Part shown: positions 1-13,379 of the stretch, piece after piece
Layout of the letters: each line of letters starts with the position of its first letter
How positions within the stretch are numbered: the stretch's first letter is position 1
Source of the DNA: Pseudoscleropodium purum
Lineage: Eukaryota; Streptophyta; Bryopsida; Hypnales; Brachytheciaceae
Assembly (NCBI GenBank): GCA_963969395.1
Contig: OZ017795.1
Coordinates: 22,363,063-22,427,062 of the forward strand
Direction: 5' to 3'
Length of the DNA: 64,000 nucleotides
Notes under the pieces: model-generated
The model's database searches: none
Told to the model about the DNA's origin: nothing
What the model saw: only the letters and a program-made list of their open reading frames with translations
Made by a program: the position numbers and the translations under genes

Positions 1-3000
1 TATCAAGAGCTCTCTAAACAAATCGTCGGTGACATGGTTTCTTGCTTTCAGAGCAAATATCAGTTTCCTATTTTTCCAGTTTGACAATGCATTTCACACG
101 CAAGAATATGGGTTTGAGCAGAGCAACCAGAAAAGGGATTTACCTTGTGTAGCCTGTGCTGACTCATCTTTCTGGATCTGCAATTCACTTTCCAACAACT
201 CGACCTTGAACGTTAACTCTCCAATATGCTCAGTTAATTCCGTAATATGAGAATCAAAAATGCCCTTCTCAATGTCGAGCCTTTCTGCGGCCTCGGTTGC
301 TTTCGATTTAACAGCTTCGAGCTCTTCTTGTAGACCTGAGACCTGAGTTTCCCGCTCTTGAAACTTTTCGGTGAACTCCCTAGTTTTAGTGTCTAACTTT
401 CCATCAACTTCAATAGCTCTGCTCTGAGTCACGTCCAGTTCATGCTGCAATCGCAAGACTTCATTCTGAAGGTCATCCACTTTCTCACTGTACTCCTTCG
501 TTCTAGATTCAATTAATGCCGACGCTTCAGAGGATTTTCCATTCGCAAGTTCAAGCTCCTCTTTCAGGGAAGAAATAGTAGTTTCCAAGAGCGGCACTTT
601 TCTCATGGTCTCCTCCTCTTGAAGAATTCTATCTCCTTTCTCCTTTTCCAGAGACTTAGAAAGCTCAGATGACTTGTCTTTTGCATTAATAAGCTCCTCG
701 CGCAATTCTGAAACCGTTGTGCTCAACTCTTTGACTTTAGTCTCAAGGTTCTCGACCTTCGCGTTAGCCGTTTCTTTCTGAGATTGCAAATCCGCCAAAG
801 TACCTTCAAGCCGAGCATTCTCCTGCTTGACTCGTTCAATCTCAAATTCTAACTTCTCGACAGCCTGCGAGTACCACCGCATGAGTATGTTCAGCTATCA
901 CACAGAAAACTCGCCATGTAGAAAACCATGTACAAACGTGCTAAACTAAATTTAGACTAACGCACAGACAATCCCAATTAGCATTCAGAAAAGCAGAAAA
1001 AACTGGAATCACAAGGCCAACGCCAAAAAAAGATTTGTTGAAACCTAAGATCAGAATACACACCTCCTTCGTTGTTGAGAGATCTACACCAAGTGTTTCA
1101 GTGTCTTTCTCAAAAGCAGCTATCTTTTCTTGATCAGCGAAGCGAAGCTTTGTTACTTGCTCCAGCTCTTGACTTGACTTGGAGAGGGCTTCTTCCAATC
1201 CCCTCTTCTCAGACAGCAAAGAAACCTTCTCTTCCTCCGCTGTGACCTTCTCCTGTGACAATCTAGAAGCCCTATCCTTCAAAGCCAGAAACTCTTCTTC
1301 CGGTATCTGAGAATCAACAAGCGCCTTCTTTGCACGTTCCAAAGACTCCACCTCTTTCGTAAGTGCCTCGTTTGTTTCGCCCAAAGTTTGATTCACCTTC
1401 TGAGCATCCTCGAGATCTTTTCTGGACTTCTTCAGAGAATCCTCCACACTTCTCTTTTCGGAAAGGAGAGAATCGTTTTCCTCGGTCAAAGAATCTCTCT
1501 CCACATTCAACTTCGAGTTACTGTTTTTGGACTTCTCCAATTCCTCCTCAAGTCCATGAAGTTTCCCAACTAGTGATTCACCTTCTTTCCTCAAAAAATC
1601 GACTTTCTCTTTTGCAACTGCGGCACGGTTCTGAGCTTCCTGAAGCTCATGCCTAATCTCACTGAGTCCCCGTTGCAACCTGTCTTTCTCATCGGTAACA
1701 ACATGTAGTTCTTTCAAAAGTGCAGTTTTTTCTTGAGTAAGCTCTTCCACATTGTCCTTCAACCTCAGGAAATCTTCCTCAGGGACTTGAGTCTTTCGAA
1801 ACTCTTCACTCTCAGTTAAGAGAGAATTTACCTTCTCCTCTAAGGCATCGATCCTGTCTTTGGCAGCTCGAGCAGTCTTCTCGTCTTCAACAAGGTTCTG
1901 CTCTAATGTAGACAAACGATTTTCCCGACCTTCCTTCTCTGAAAGAAGACTGTTTCTCTCCTCCATCAAAGCAGAATTCTCCTCGCTAAGATTTGAAGCA
2001 CGTTCTTTCAAAGACACGAACTCATTCTGTTTCCCATCCAACTCTTTCTGCCCTCTTACCAACGATTCAATCTCTTTTTCAAGGGTAACAACCCTCTCGT
2101 TTGCAACAGTAGAAGATCTCTCTGCCTCCTCGAGTTCAACCCTGGAATTAAATACTGTTTCTTCCAGATGTTTCTTCTCAAACATGAGGGAATCTCTTTC
2201 CTTTGCTAGTGCGTCCTGCTCAGACGTTACGGCGACCCTGTCATCTTCAGCTTCATTAACCTGCATAAGCTCATGTGAGACACTTAGCTTAGTACTGGAA
2301 CCTGGAATAATTAACTTGCTGAGCATCACTCACTCTCCCAATGCATGAGGTACAAGAGTCAATCTTGCAAAATGTCAAGCCAAAGCGAATGATTCGCTTA
2401 CAAGAAGAAAGAACGGACTCACAAAATGGAGAAGCTAAATTCAAAGGGAGTCGTGATATCACTGTTACAGAGAATTTTACACCAACTGACAACCAAAACG
2501 CGAACACAAAAAATGAACTGTGCTCTTTGCTCATTTTCGAAAAGATGCCTTCTTGAGAAGAAATTTGTGGTGAAGAATCAAGTAAAAGAGTCACTAACCA
2601 CATTGAGCTGCCTTTCCAGTTGCGCCACCTTCTTCGCAAGATCCTCTTTATCATCTCGAAGAGCTTTTACTTGCTTCAATAGCTTTTCATTCAAGTCGTG
2701 AAGAAGCAAAGCCTTCGGGCTGTCCATCGGTGAAACTGGTGGCTGGACTCCAAGGGAAGCAGCACGTTCAACAGGTGTCTTTTTCCTTGGAGAAGTTGGA
2801 GGTCTGTCTGCTCCCCAACAAACGATATCAGCATCGACTTATTAGAAACAGTAACAGATTATCTACTACAAATTGTAATAGAACAAATGAGCTTAAAATC
2901 AAGAGGTTTCAAAAAGGACCATGACTGAATGAATAATCTGACAAACTCAATGCCCTACTCTTCATCCTCTCAACAATAAACGACAAAAAAAATAATACTT

Positions 3001-3344
3001 CATGAAATCGCTCTCTCTAGAGACAAGAAAGAACATGACATTCCAATGGCAATTCGCGAACCTGAAATACGAGGAGACATCGAACGTGGAGACACTGAGC
3101 CTTCACGAGACACCGGACCACTCGGATGTCGGGGAGTCGAGCTGGCAGACGGCGCCTCATCGCTGCTAGCTACAGACTGTCCATTCCGTTTCTCGGAAAT
3201 GATGTCATGCTCACCAGAGTTCCCCGTCTCCACTCTAAGCTCACCACCGGTAACACCGGCTTCCGCATGAGGACTCGTGCTTTCATTCCCGTGATGCTTC
3301 TTCTTGTGGTGGCTCTTCTTGTGATTATGGCCATGGCCAGGCAT
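1..3344 (-). CDS. Long coiled-coil protein, 3'-partial (five exons seen)
   Basis: Exons read on the minus strand are 3344-3062, 2807-2599, 2287-1064, 864-144 and probably 44-1. The phases fit throughout: 1, 0, 0, then 1. The start is the ATG at 3344, just inside an exon opening at 3349 after an intron acceptor. The first ~95 residues are His/Lys-rich (MPGHGHNHKKSHHKKK) and then Ser/Pro-rich with SPR motifs. A basic stretch follows (SPRKKTPVERAASLG), and everything from about residue 120 to at least 812 is heptad-like coiled coil rich in Glu, Lys, Leu and Ser. Exon 3 holds degenerate internal repeats around PEE(D/E)FL.LKD and LLSEKR. There is no catalytic domain, signal peptide or membrane segment, so a structural or scaffolding role is likely. 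The layout recalls plant WEB-family coiled-coil proteins, but this is weak because coiled coils resemble one another. The acceptors at 2287 and 44 are the least certain joins. Confidence 0.8.
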
Positions 3345-4030
3345 TTTGTCTGCACAAAATCTACACTTATCGTCAAAAGAGCAATAGAAAACGCACACAC
3401 ATAACACAATCCAACTTCTTCATTTCCGTAAAAAATAAACGTACCTCTTCATTTTGTAAATAAACATAAGCAGCGAGACAGCACTCGTAAGCGCAGGCAA
3501 AAATACAAGAAAGAAATAATGCATCATTTTGGCTACTCAATGCACGAATAAAAACGCCAGAGACCTCAAAACGCGACATCCTCTCTCTCTATATACGTCT
3601 CTCTCCCGTCACTTTCTCCAAGCAATACAACGACACAACACAAAGACGCCATACACTCCGTCAACCAAGACCGTCACAAATCACATAGAAAAAATCAATC
3701 ACCGACCAAAACAAAAGCGCATATTACACACACTCACTCACCTGCACTTGTTTTCAACACGACACAAGCACTCTAGCTCCAGAGACCAAATCCGCAGCCA
3801 AACATTCCAAATTTCAGCGCCGGCAACGTCGTCGGGCCACACCACGAGCTCCTCCGCCGCCGTAAATTGAGGAAACGGAACTGGAATTGAACAGGGCGCT
3901 AGGGTTAGTTCCCGAGAGCAAGGAGAAGGAGGTGGAGTCGTGATGAGAGGACTGATCTTTGGACGGAGCTGGAAATTTGAAAAGGTCGTGGTGCGGCGAG
4001 AGAGGCGACTTGAAATGTCAAGCGCGAGAA
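3345..4030 (-). promoter_or_regulatory. Non-coding first exon, leader intron and start region of the coiled-coil gene
   Basis: On the minus strand a donor reading TGCAG|GTGAGT lies at 3742/3741 and an acceptor GTGCAG at 3351-3350. This gives a ~392-bp intron within the 5' leader and an untranslated exon from about 4030 to 3742. A plant telobox-like AACCCTAG occurs in that exon near 3900. A pyrimidine-rich CTCTCTCT tract lies near 3580 on the plus strand. The transcription start itself cannot be fixed from sequence. An open frame through this exon (3738-4034) starts at TTG and has no continuity with the protein, so I treat it as leader. Confidence 0.5.
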
Positions 4031-4179
4031 GCAAGGAAAGGCCATTAAGACCTCATCCCTTCATTTGAGTGCTCATCCCGGGATACGATGATTTCGAAAA
4101 AAGGCAGAGTGCACGGCGTTTTAAAGGGGAAACGCTGGAAGCAGCTGCAGGGGCGCCATCGCCGGCCCGGCAAGACGGG

Positions 4180-4214
4180 GTCGTCGTCGTCGTCTTCTTC
4201 TTCTTCTTCTTCGT
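4180..4214. repeat. Trinucleotide microsatellite (GTC)n then (TTC)n
   Basis: About 35 bp of perfect triplets, GTC units followed by TTC units, in the GC-richer DNA upstream of the coiled-coil gene. The resulting Ser/Val/Phe runs in reading frames here are artefacts of the repeat. Confidence 0.9.
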
Positions 4215-5142
4215 CCCGCCGGGACAGAGACAGCCATTTCTTATTGTTTTATTCGTGGTCGAGCGGCTTGCACCCTGCAAGTACGGAAAAAAAAATGGAT
4301 GGAACCATCCACATGCGCATCTTCATCCATAAAACGAATCTGTTAATTAAATAATAGTAGTTTTCATCCAAACATTGGCGAATCTAGAGGAGCCAACCCA
4401 TTTCCAACCACTCAAGCAATTATGCATATTCAAAGCGCGAGTTTCTTGAAAGGCAAAAATTTTCTCATGTGTAAAAATAGAGTTTGGAAGGATTGCATAA
4501 TTTTTCAGATTTTTTTTTCCTTAAAACCTTAGTATCATGAAATTTTTAATTAAAGCTTCTATTCAACCCATACTAGTCATCCTCCAATTTTCAATCAAGG
4601 ACTAGTTGCAATATCAAAAGACTTACAGCCAATCAAATAATGTGCCACAATTACACTAGAAACTGCACCATAACTAATCACTACTCATTTCTATTTACAC
4701 TAAAAAAAAGAGCACCCTACACTGCCAAAATGGGGAGGTGATCAAGAATGGGTTGGCTCCTCCAGAATACACATTTCCGAGAAGATTTTTCATGATTTCA
4801 TCCATTTTTTCAAACATTTTTTCTGTTCAGTTCAGTTCTCGAGTGGATGCACTCCAGGTTAGGTTTCAGTTGGGATGAGTGAGTGGGAGTCCGTCGGCCT
4901 GCCTGCATGCCTGGGTCCCATTCATTGATTGAATGAGAAAATCTAGTACTCCTTTTCGAAGTGTGAGAGGCCGCTATAGGACCGACCCTATCATTACGGC
5001 TTTCTGGACCATGCTTTAGGGTTTCCAAATTCCAATTGTCAAGGCCTCCTTTGATCCATTTTGTGTGGGCACGGCAAGGAGATACTTCTCATGGACTATT
5101 GTAAGGTAGGAGGTTCCAGAAGCACACACGTTCTAGAAGCCT

Positions 5143-5227
5143 CCACCTCCTAAAATGTACAATGTATGTACATGATGCTTTTTGTAGCCTTCAACCATGT
5201 ACAAACAATGTACATTTTAGGAGGTGG
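5143..5227. repeat. 85-bp stem-loop with 23-bp arms
   Basis: Left arm 5143-5165 (begins CCACCTCCTAAAATGTACA) and right arm 5205-5227 are reverse complements with one mismatch, around a 39-bp spacer. It may be a tiny MITE or a palindromic regulatory or termination structure. No second copy was noticed. Confidence 0.75.
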
Positions 5228-5559
5228 ACGCTATTAGAATCCTTTGCCACTTTAGCTTCAAAATTTCGTAACTAATTTCACAAAGCTTCAAAAAATATGC
5301 AACAAGTTGGGTTAGATGCCAATTCTACTTGTCTTTCAAGGAAAATTTATTGAAAAATATTTGAAGAAGTTTCACCTCCCTGAAAATGAGTTTCAACTCT
5401 TAACCCCTAAAAGACCAAGGTGCGTTTTTTGGCAACATAATTTTTTGGGGCTAGTGCATGTTAGCGGAGATTTCTATATTTTTGGCCCAAATTTAATAGA
5501 AGGTGTAGACAAGGAATATCTTTCATGTGCACTAAATTTCACGACATTTGAAAATATGA

Positions 5560-6350
5560 GTCAAAAGTTATGACCTAATATGTAGTTTATTTCTCAACTT
5601 AGGCAATTTGGGCAAATCTAAAAAGATCATTTTTCCAAAAAAATAAATTTTAAATTATTTTTCTAGATTTAAATGTACATAGAAATCTTTGAATCATTTC
5701 ATTTTGATCAATGAGTCAAAAGTTATTAGGTGTTTTAGTTTGCGGGCAGTCATGGATTCTCTACTCCAAAATAAACTTTGAGGTTCTTTATTGAACTTAA
5801 TTTCAAACATTTTTGAAAAAAATAAAAATATTAAGTAAAAATTGTTTATTACAACATTACAACCATTGGGATTGACATTTTTCAATTCCATAACTAAATT
5901 ATTAACAATTTAGTATTTGATTCATTCTCTACTTTTTTCTACTTACTATTTCTTTCCTATATGTTATACAATTCCAAATGATCTGAAATTTTTTAAGCAT
6001 ATAGCCAACTTGCCTTGAAGAATGAATTCAAAGAGTTGCAACCATTTTAGACATTTTTTCATACAAATGTAACCTACTGAAGTGCAGCTGCCCAGTTTTT
6101 TGCAAGGCGAGAAAAAGGCTTTTTGTCAATTCAAACGCTAATATCTTGCAATCTACATGGTGAAAATTTCTGAAATTTTTTCCACATCTTCTAAAATTAT
6201 CATAATAAAAGATCCTATGGTTGAATGTATCCAAAAATATATTTAATTTTAATTTTAATACTTGTCCTAAAAATGGTAGTTTTGAAGCGTTTTTGGTGAA
6301 AATATAGTCAAAGAACTTTAGGGGTTAAATGGTCAGTTTATGGATCTTCT
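5560..6350 (+). repeat. Old dispersed repeat, family R2, copy 1
   Basis: Shares a colinear string of similar blocks with 13380-14130 and 46080-47030. The blocks are AACAATTTAGTATTTGATTC, a cue around CTTGCAAT, GTAGTTTTGAA, and then TTTAGGGGTTAAA. Similarity is patchy, as expected of an old interspersed element. The 5390-5460 block also resembles 59560-59620. No coding capacity was recognised and the boundaries are approximate. Confidence 0.4.
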
Positions 6351-7164
6351 ACCTTAAGTTCTATTTGATTTAAACAAATGCATCCCCCATTTTGTCAATC
6401 TTTCATAGTATAGCTTAACCCTAGAGTGCTCTTACGTCCAATTTTTGGACGATGAAGAGGTTGAAATTTAGTTTTCTTTCTCATTATTTCTTGGATGAAA
6501 GTCATCTAATTTGTTTTATCAAGTTATTGTCCTTTTCAATGGTTGGATTTGGCATTACTTGAGTTTATATTTTTCTAAAATTACAAATGTGGAAGATGAT
6601 CAAGCCTAAAATTGCATTAATTTGAGTTCAAAACTAGATTTGCAAAAATGAGGTCATAGATTTAAAGAACACTAAATTTTTTTTAAATCATGATATCAAG
6701 AGAACCTCATTTCAAATCCATTCCAATAACTTTACTCAAAAAAATTATCATATTTTGCTTGTAATTGAATTTAGAAGGAGTTTTGAAATTTTCCTTTCAA
6801 AATTTAAAGAAAAATATTGGTTACAAAGTAGTGAATCTATCCGCTTGGATGGAATCTAAAATTCAAAATCTACAACTTTTATTTGTATATGATTTCCAAA
6901 ATATTCTCCCAAATAGCACTTTATAATGATTTTTCCCAAATTGTCAATTTTGGAAAAAGATTTAGACATTTAGAGGTCAATAGGCTTAATTTCATGTCAG
7001 CCATAGGTTAGAATTATTATTTAGATACTGTAAGATATTTGGATTAGAAAATGAACAAAAAATTGAATGAAAGTACTACGGTTTACAATTGACTATGGTA
7101 GAACCACTCGTTGTCAACTACTTTAGTAATTCTGCACATGTTTTAGAGTAGTTTAAATCAATGT

Positions 7165-7480
7165 AAATTTTTTGCCATGTAGAAAGATAGAAATCATGTG
7201 GATCCTAATTTTTTTTGGTAATTTTGTGCCATGAATTTTGAAAGCAAGTAGTTGGTCCAAACCAATAGCCTACATGTAGAGTCTCCTAATTTCACTCATT
7301 CAAGAACTACTTTCTACTCACTACTTTTAGACATATGTCATGACTTAATTAGTTTTAACTTTGAAAAGGAGAAAAAATACATTCAAAGCTTTGGTTGAAA
7401 ATTTATTCCAAACTTGGTTGGAAATAGTGCACCCTATAGGTTGGAGATGGATCCTTGGTTGGCAATGGGTGGTTCTATCA
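7165..7480 (+). repeat. Dispersed repeat, family R1, copy 1
   Basis: A ~320-bp segment with ordered blocks shared with 10180-10400, 10430-10750 and 16215-16570: GTAGAAAGATAGAAAT, ACCAATAGCC, CATTCAAGAACTACTTTC, CTCACTACTTT, GACATATGTCATGAC, and CTATAGGTTGG. It is probably a non-autonomous element or part of a larger decayed one. Confidence 0.55.
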
Positions 7481-10179
7481 TACTATTGAAATTGATGAGA
7501 CTAAGCTTAGATGTAGGGTAGCATTGGTTCTAAAAATCTATTGCATGTATGCTTGAAATCAAAATTCTACTAGGGTAATCTACTCTTGAAGCAACCATTT
7601 AAGAGTTGATTGCCTTTTAAAGGAAGCTAAACTCATCAAAACAATTTGCAATAAATTTTTGTAGGAAGAAAAGTGGAATTGGCATATAACCCAAGTTGAT
7701 TCATACTTTTTTGAACCTTCATGGAATTAGTTACAAATTTTGGAAGTTGAAATGCAATGGTCACTAAAAGGGACCACTTCTTGAAATGTACACTATTGAT
7801 AAATTGAAGAAAGGAAAATATACCGTTATATCATGTTTGCTTTTAGAGTACAATTGCTTTAAGAACAAACTATCTTAGTGTAACTTATATAATATGACCA
7901 AATGGCCGGTTTCTAAGGATGGTTATATCCACCAATGAAGGAGATAAGATATTAGTTCCATAGAACACATTGTTCAAGGAAACCAATGAAGGAGATGTCC
8001 TCCCAAATCAAGTGCAAGTGACTACAAATGGTGGTCAAGCTTCAAGAGGTGGATAGAACAAATATTTGTTAACCTTGTAACATTGTTGCAAAAAATAGCC
8101 TTTAAATGTCTGAGGCACCAAATTTGAATATTGACTTTGAAGTGAAATAAAACCTAACTAAGTTCTTATTTTAGTAGTTTATATTTTTGAAGTCTAGATG
8201 TAGTATCAAAAATTTGATTTTGAAAAATAATGATTGATTATGGTTTTTCTATTCAAGATTTTGTGCAAAGGTGTCTATTGCAATCTTGACTTTATGTAGT
8301 GTTAAAAGCTCTTGGAAATGGGTCTCAAATATACTAAATCTTGGAGAAAAATTCATGTTAAGAAATTCATTTAAAAAAATTGTAGAATAGATTTTTGGAA
8401 GCCATAAATTGATCAAAGTTATGCATGTCATATGCTTTAATCTCATAATTTTTTGGTGACCAACTTTGTAGATTTGACATGTAAAAAGAGGTTTGAAAGA
8501 CTTCATATCACTTTCATAGTTTTAACACCCTCATGATTTAACATTATAATCTTTCAATCTATGAGTGAAATTATTGTGTTTTCTTTCCTATATGATCTTT
8601 AATATACCTAGATTTAATTTGTATGGTTACAATTCAAAGAAAATTGCTACAACTTATGAAAATGTTGGCTTTTTGTTCAATTTAATGCAACTTCTAGAAG
8701 CTCAAAAAAGGCCTTGGGCATTTAGGACTAGGTTTCTAATGGATGACAAATATGTTTCTATTTAAGATAGAAGTATAGATGTTCATCTTTAGAATTTTGT
8801 GTTGAAAGGGGAGGTTTTGCATAATAGTTTGACCTTCAATGAATGTAATCTTGCATAGTGCTCTTGGGTTGTTTTTCAAAGCAAATGATTCACATAGTGA
8901 CCAACCTTGCATACCAAAACTATCCAACTAGAATGATGCTTGCCTATGACTAAAGTAGTCACTCAAAAATAATGTGATTTTTTAACCAATAGATATATTC
9001 TTCATTTCTACAATTATCTAGAAAGTCATTGATTAGCCACTTTGAGACCTCAACATCCTCATAGGATGAAATACACAATGAATTTCATGAGAATTGCCAA
9101 TGTTGAGTTTTGCACCAATTTGCAAGCTTTGAACAAAGTTTGATGTAAAGTTTCGAATTTTGTACCCTCCTCACACTACAATTGTACCACTAAACAAAGT
9201 TCAAATTGTTTAAACACCACTCTAAACATGACTATACTTTCTACTAAGTATATAGTAGGGTTACAATATTCTTAATTTCTTACAACCAATCAATTGTAGC
9301 ATTAAAAAGAATTGTATAATGTAAAATATAATTTGTGCTTTTAAACATGCATAACTGATATTGCATTCTTACACAATGTCATTTAGTGATGTCAAAATTC
9401 AATTTCTAAATATCCAAACTCCATTTTTGGTGAATTTTTAATTTAATTTTTATAAACTTAGATTTTGAGTGAATAAAAAATATAGGTGATAAGTTTTGAA
9501 CTTTAATTGAATAGATTGTATATGTGATAAACATCCATGTGTACATTTTTGTGTTAGAAAGAGGTTATTAAGTAACAAAAAAAATAATTTATAATAAGTT
9601 CAATATTAAGGTTCTTCATGCCAAATTTTGCAAATAGGTACTTTTATATTGTAATTAGATTTTTCTATTTGATCTTTACACTATGATTAGCTTTGTACAT
9701 TTAGGCATGATGGTACAATTAATTTGCCAAAATCTAGGGGAAGTGCTAATATGTGAGCATAGGGTTTATGAGACCATAAATCAAGGAATTTATATTATAG
9801 ACACCTTGTATAATTATGGGTTTCTATATTATAGATATCTATGCTATAGACTCTTTTCATGTTATAATGTATTTATTTTATAGGTACATTTGTTATAAAC
9901 ACCTTCAAATTGTTGTAGATACATACCTATAGTATAACTATGTTCAAGGCTCATAGGCTCATATCTTTGCATTTATGCTTGCATTGTTGAAAGTCTATTT
10001 ACAATTTAGAGATATCCAAGGCCAAAATCCAACACTTATTTTGCAAGAATATTGTATCCTAGTAAACAAAGAGTTAGACTTAGGTAGTTCTTGCTTACTA
10101 TAAGGTGGATTCACCAATAACCAATCATTTAAGCAATTTGAGAGTAGATTCTATGTGGTGTAAGTCAATGGATATTTTT

Positions 10180-10750
10180 CTACTATAGGAAGATAGGAAA
10201 TATAGAGATTGCTAATTTTTTTTAAATTTTGAAAATTGAAAATTATAGTGCATTTTAGGAGGTAAAAGAACTCTTGAACCATAAGTAATGTCTATAGTCT
10301 TCCAATTCCAATCATTCAAGATAGTACTTTCTTGCTCACTACTTCAAGTAATTTGTCATAACCTTAAGGTTGAAGCACTAGTAGTTGACCATTTAAGGAG
10401 TTTTGGAGCAAATTATGTGCAAGTATGAGGTGGTGGAAATGTTTCCCATGTAGGAAGATAGGAAATAAGAAGATAGAAAAAATTTCATAATTTTATTTCC
10501 AAAACTACTGTGAATTTTGGGAGCCAAAAAGTACCAGTGACCAATAGCCAATGTCTAATTTCCATCATTTAAGAATTACCTTCCCACTTACTACTTCATA
10601 CTTTCTTGCTCACTACTTTGAGACATGTGTCGTAACCTTGTTACTTCTAACCTTGAAAAGAATAAAAAAACACATTCTAAGCTTCAGTTTTAGGCTAAGG
10701 TTGGAAATTGTATACCCTACAGGTTGAATACTGGGCAAGGTTGACAATTG
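10180..10750 (+). repeat. Dispersed repeat, family R1, two adjacent copies
   Basis: Two head-to-tail partial copies, about 10180-10400 and 10430-10750. Each begins near GGAAGATAGGAAAT. The second contains ACCAATAGCCAATGTCTAA, CTTGCTCACTACTTTGAGAC and CTACAGGTTGAATACTGGG. The final tail is repeated again near 10845 as CTAGGTTGGGTATTGGGC, suggesting further nested fragments. Confidence 0.55.
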
Positions 10751-11084
10751 GTGCTTCAACCTCATTAATCCCAATCTTGAAAAGGACAAAAAAAAAATTT
10801 CAAGCTTCAAATTTGGCAAATCCGGCTTAAGGTTGAAAATAATACACCTTCTAGGTTGGGTATTGGGCATAGTTGGTTGTTAGTACCTCTACTTTAGTTA
10901 TATTGTGGTTAACCCCAAGTGAGGTTATATGACAAAGTAAAAATAGAAATTTTTTAGCCCTTGTGTAGTTCTGTCTCAATTGAATTTCAAATTTCAATTG
11001 AAAGATGAATTGACTTTGAGATTTAATGAACATTTTTGAAAATACTCTCTCAAAAGTTATAGAACTATCCACTAGAAGATACCC

Positions 11085-11250
11085 GTGTCTAAGTTGAGGG
11101 ATTTTTTTGGACATTCAATACAACAAGCTGAGTTTTTATGTCAACAATTATGTCCACTGTAACATGAAGATGCTAGAGTGAATGTAAGTGTTGACATAAA
11201 AACATGACTTGTTACATTGGATGTCTAGAAAAATCCCTCAACTTAGACAC
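11085..11250. repeat. 166-bp imperfect inverted repeat
   Basis: GTGTCTAAGTTGAGGGATTT at 11085 is mirrored by AAATCCCTCAACTTAGACAC ending at 11250. The arms continue inward as TTGGACATTCAATACAACAAG against the complementary ACTTGTTACATTGGATGTC. The inner part contains TTTTTATGTCAACA and TGTTGACATAAAAA. The symmetry indicates a palindromic MITE or foldback element. Confidence 0.8.
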
Positions 11251-11387
11251 AAAAAAATTCAAATAAACACAAGTTTCTTCTAGTAATCTAGATTTATGAC
11301 CTTCAAATTACAAATTGATTTAGCCTTGAAAATCAGGCAAGTCTAGATGTGACATTTGATAAATGAGTAGAGATCCTATAAATAAAG

Positions 11388-11389
<2 letters not shown>

Positions 11390-11425
<36 letters not shown>

Positions 11426-11446
11426 ATATAAATATAAAGGATCATA
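11390..11446. repeat. (TA)n microsatellite
   Basis: An alternating TA tract of about 30 bp, followed by degenerate ATAAATATAAATATAAA. It lies 140 bp after the 166-bp inverted repeat. Simple sequence; no function inferred. Confidence 0.95.
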
Positions 11447-13379
11447 TATAAATTAGGACAAATGTTGATTTAGGTTTTAGATCACTTGTCTTGAAAGGTG
11501 CCAAAGTAGTGGATTTTTGCCATTTCAATGAAATTGATGTTCTAAAAACATGGTAAGCTTGGAAATTAAAGGAATAAATTTTAAAAATGATTCCATTTTG
11601 GTGCTTCTCCAAAATTTATTCTAGGTTTCAAAAGTTCAAATTTTCTATCAACTTGTCTCACTCAATACATCTTGGTTGGTTGCATTTGTCTTCCTTTACA
11701 AAGCTAGAATCACTCCAAAGCTACTTTTCTTCATATTCTCATTTCTAAATGCAAATGGCACAAAAATATTGACTAGATTGTTAGCAACTTGAAGAAAAAT
11801 CCAACCCAATTTGTTTCATAATTTCTAATGCTTGGTTAATATTCTTTGAATTATTAAATTTGAGAGCATAGTAAACCTATACATACTATTAGACTCCCTT
11901 TAAACAGTCTCCCTTGAAGCACAAAATCTTCAACTTCCACTAGATGCCTCAAAAAATTCATCAACTTTTATTGGTTGCTCTTAAAAACTTGAGGTAGAAT
12001 TGGGAGACATATTGGCCCTTTTTCAACACTTTTTTGTTCTTCTTGACATACCAAAGGTGGCAGCAAATGGAAGGTGATGAGATTCAATGCTCCCATACCT
12101 TAGTAGAGAAAAAAAATAAAAAAACAAGTTTTGACAATATAGAGTAGTGTTTGAAGGCCTCCTCTCTATTGCTTGTCTTATGCATGTCTCTTATAAGGTG
12201 TCAGAAGAAGTAAGAGTTTGATGTTTTTTTGTGTGCATTGAGATGGTTTCAACATATCTTGTTCAATTAATTGCAATTCTACTTCAACATTGCAATATTG
12301 ATCACAAATGATATGGATTATAAACTTAGAGACCTCAACAAACCATTGCAAGTGGCTTAGTGTATTTCAATATTTGAAGAATTTTTTGGTTTTGAACTTT
12401 CTATAGTTTTGGATTGCAAGTTCCTCTCAGATATAACAAGATTTTGGAGTTTGGATTCCAACTATCTATTTTTTTGAGTACTTAAATTTGAATTGTTAGA
12501 TAGGTTTTGACACTATTAAGTTCCATTAGGATTTAAGAAAAATTTGGTTAATTGAATCCTTGTTAGATCACTATAAAAGTTAATTTGATTGACTCCAATT
12601 TCTCATTTTCATGGATAATTGTCAAAACTTGCCCCTATTTTATAATTATGTAATTTTTGTAATTTTCCATTGTTCATAGCAAATTTGGGATTTGGAGATC
12701 CAAACATGACTTTAACTTTTTCAAATTTGAATATTTTAAGAATTTAAGGTAAACAATTTATTTTTGAGTTTTCCCCAAGGTAAAAGATGTTGTCAAATTT
12801 TAGGATTAGTATGAGTAATATATAGAAGTAGTTTAGGTATAGGTCAATTTCTATGATATAACCTACTATAAATTGAGACACAATTTTTTTTGAACTAACA
12901 CATAGAGTCTTACACATCTAAAACTGATTAGTTAATTCAAATGGTTGAAGACTATATTTCACTAAACACAACTCTAAATTGATGCCTATGTCCCAAGCAA
13001 AGGAAAAAATGAAAATAAAAGACGATAGATTTTGAATCCAACGAGAAGATATAGACTTACTAAGCTCCTTGGTAGTACATCTTAATAAGTATTACCTCTC
13101 ACTTTTCAATCTTTTCATCTAAAATATAAATATTTGATTCCATCCACCCTTCCAATTCTATAAAGCAAGATTGTATTGAAGTATTACCAATAATATGATC
13201 TCAATCCTAAATTTTTTTATTGAACCTTGAAGGGATAAAATATATTTGGACAAGTTCCTATAACCTTAATTTTGAGTGAAAATTTTTGAAAATTTCTCAT
13301 AATATAGAAAATTTTCTAAGCTTTATGGAAATATAATTTTTATTTTAATTGGTATTTGGGAGAAAAAGTTATACCACAA

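Noticed and set aside
1363..2348. Plus-strand frames of 97 and 162 codons
   Set aside because: Antisense to the coiled-coil exon; Ser/Phe-rich because they mirror Glu/Lys codons.
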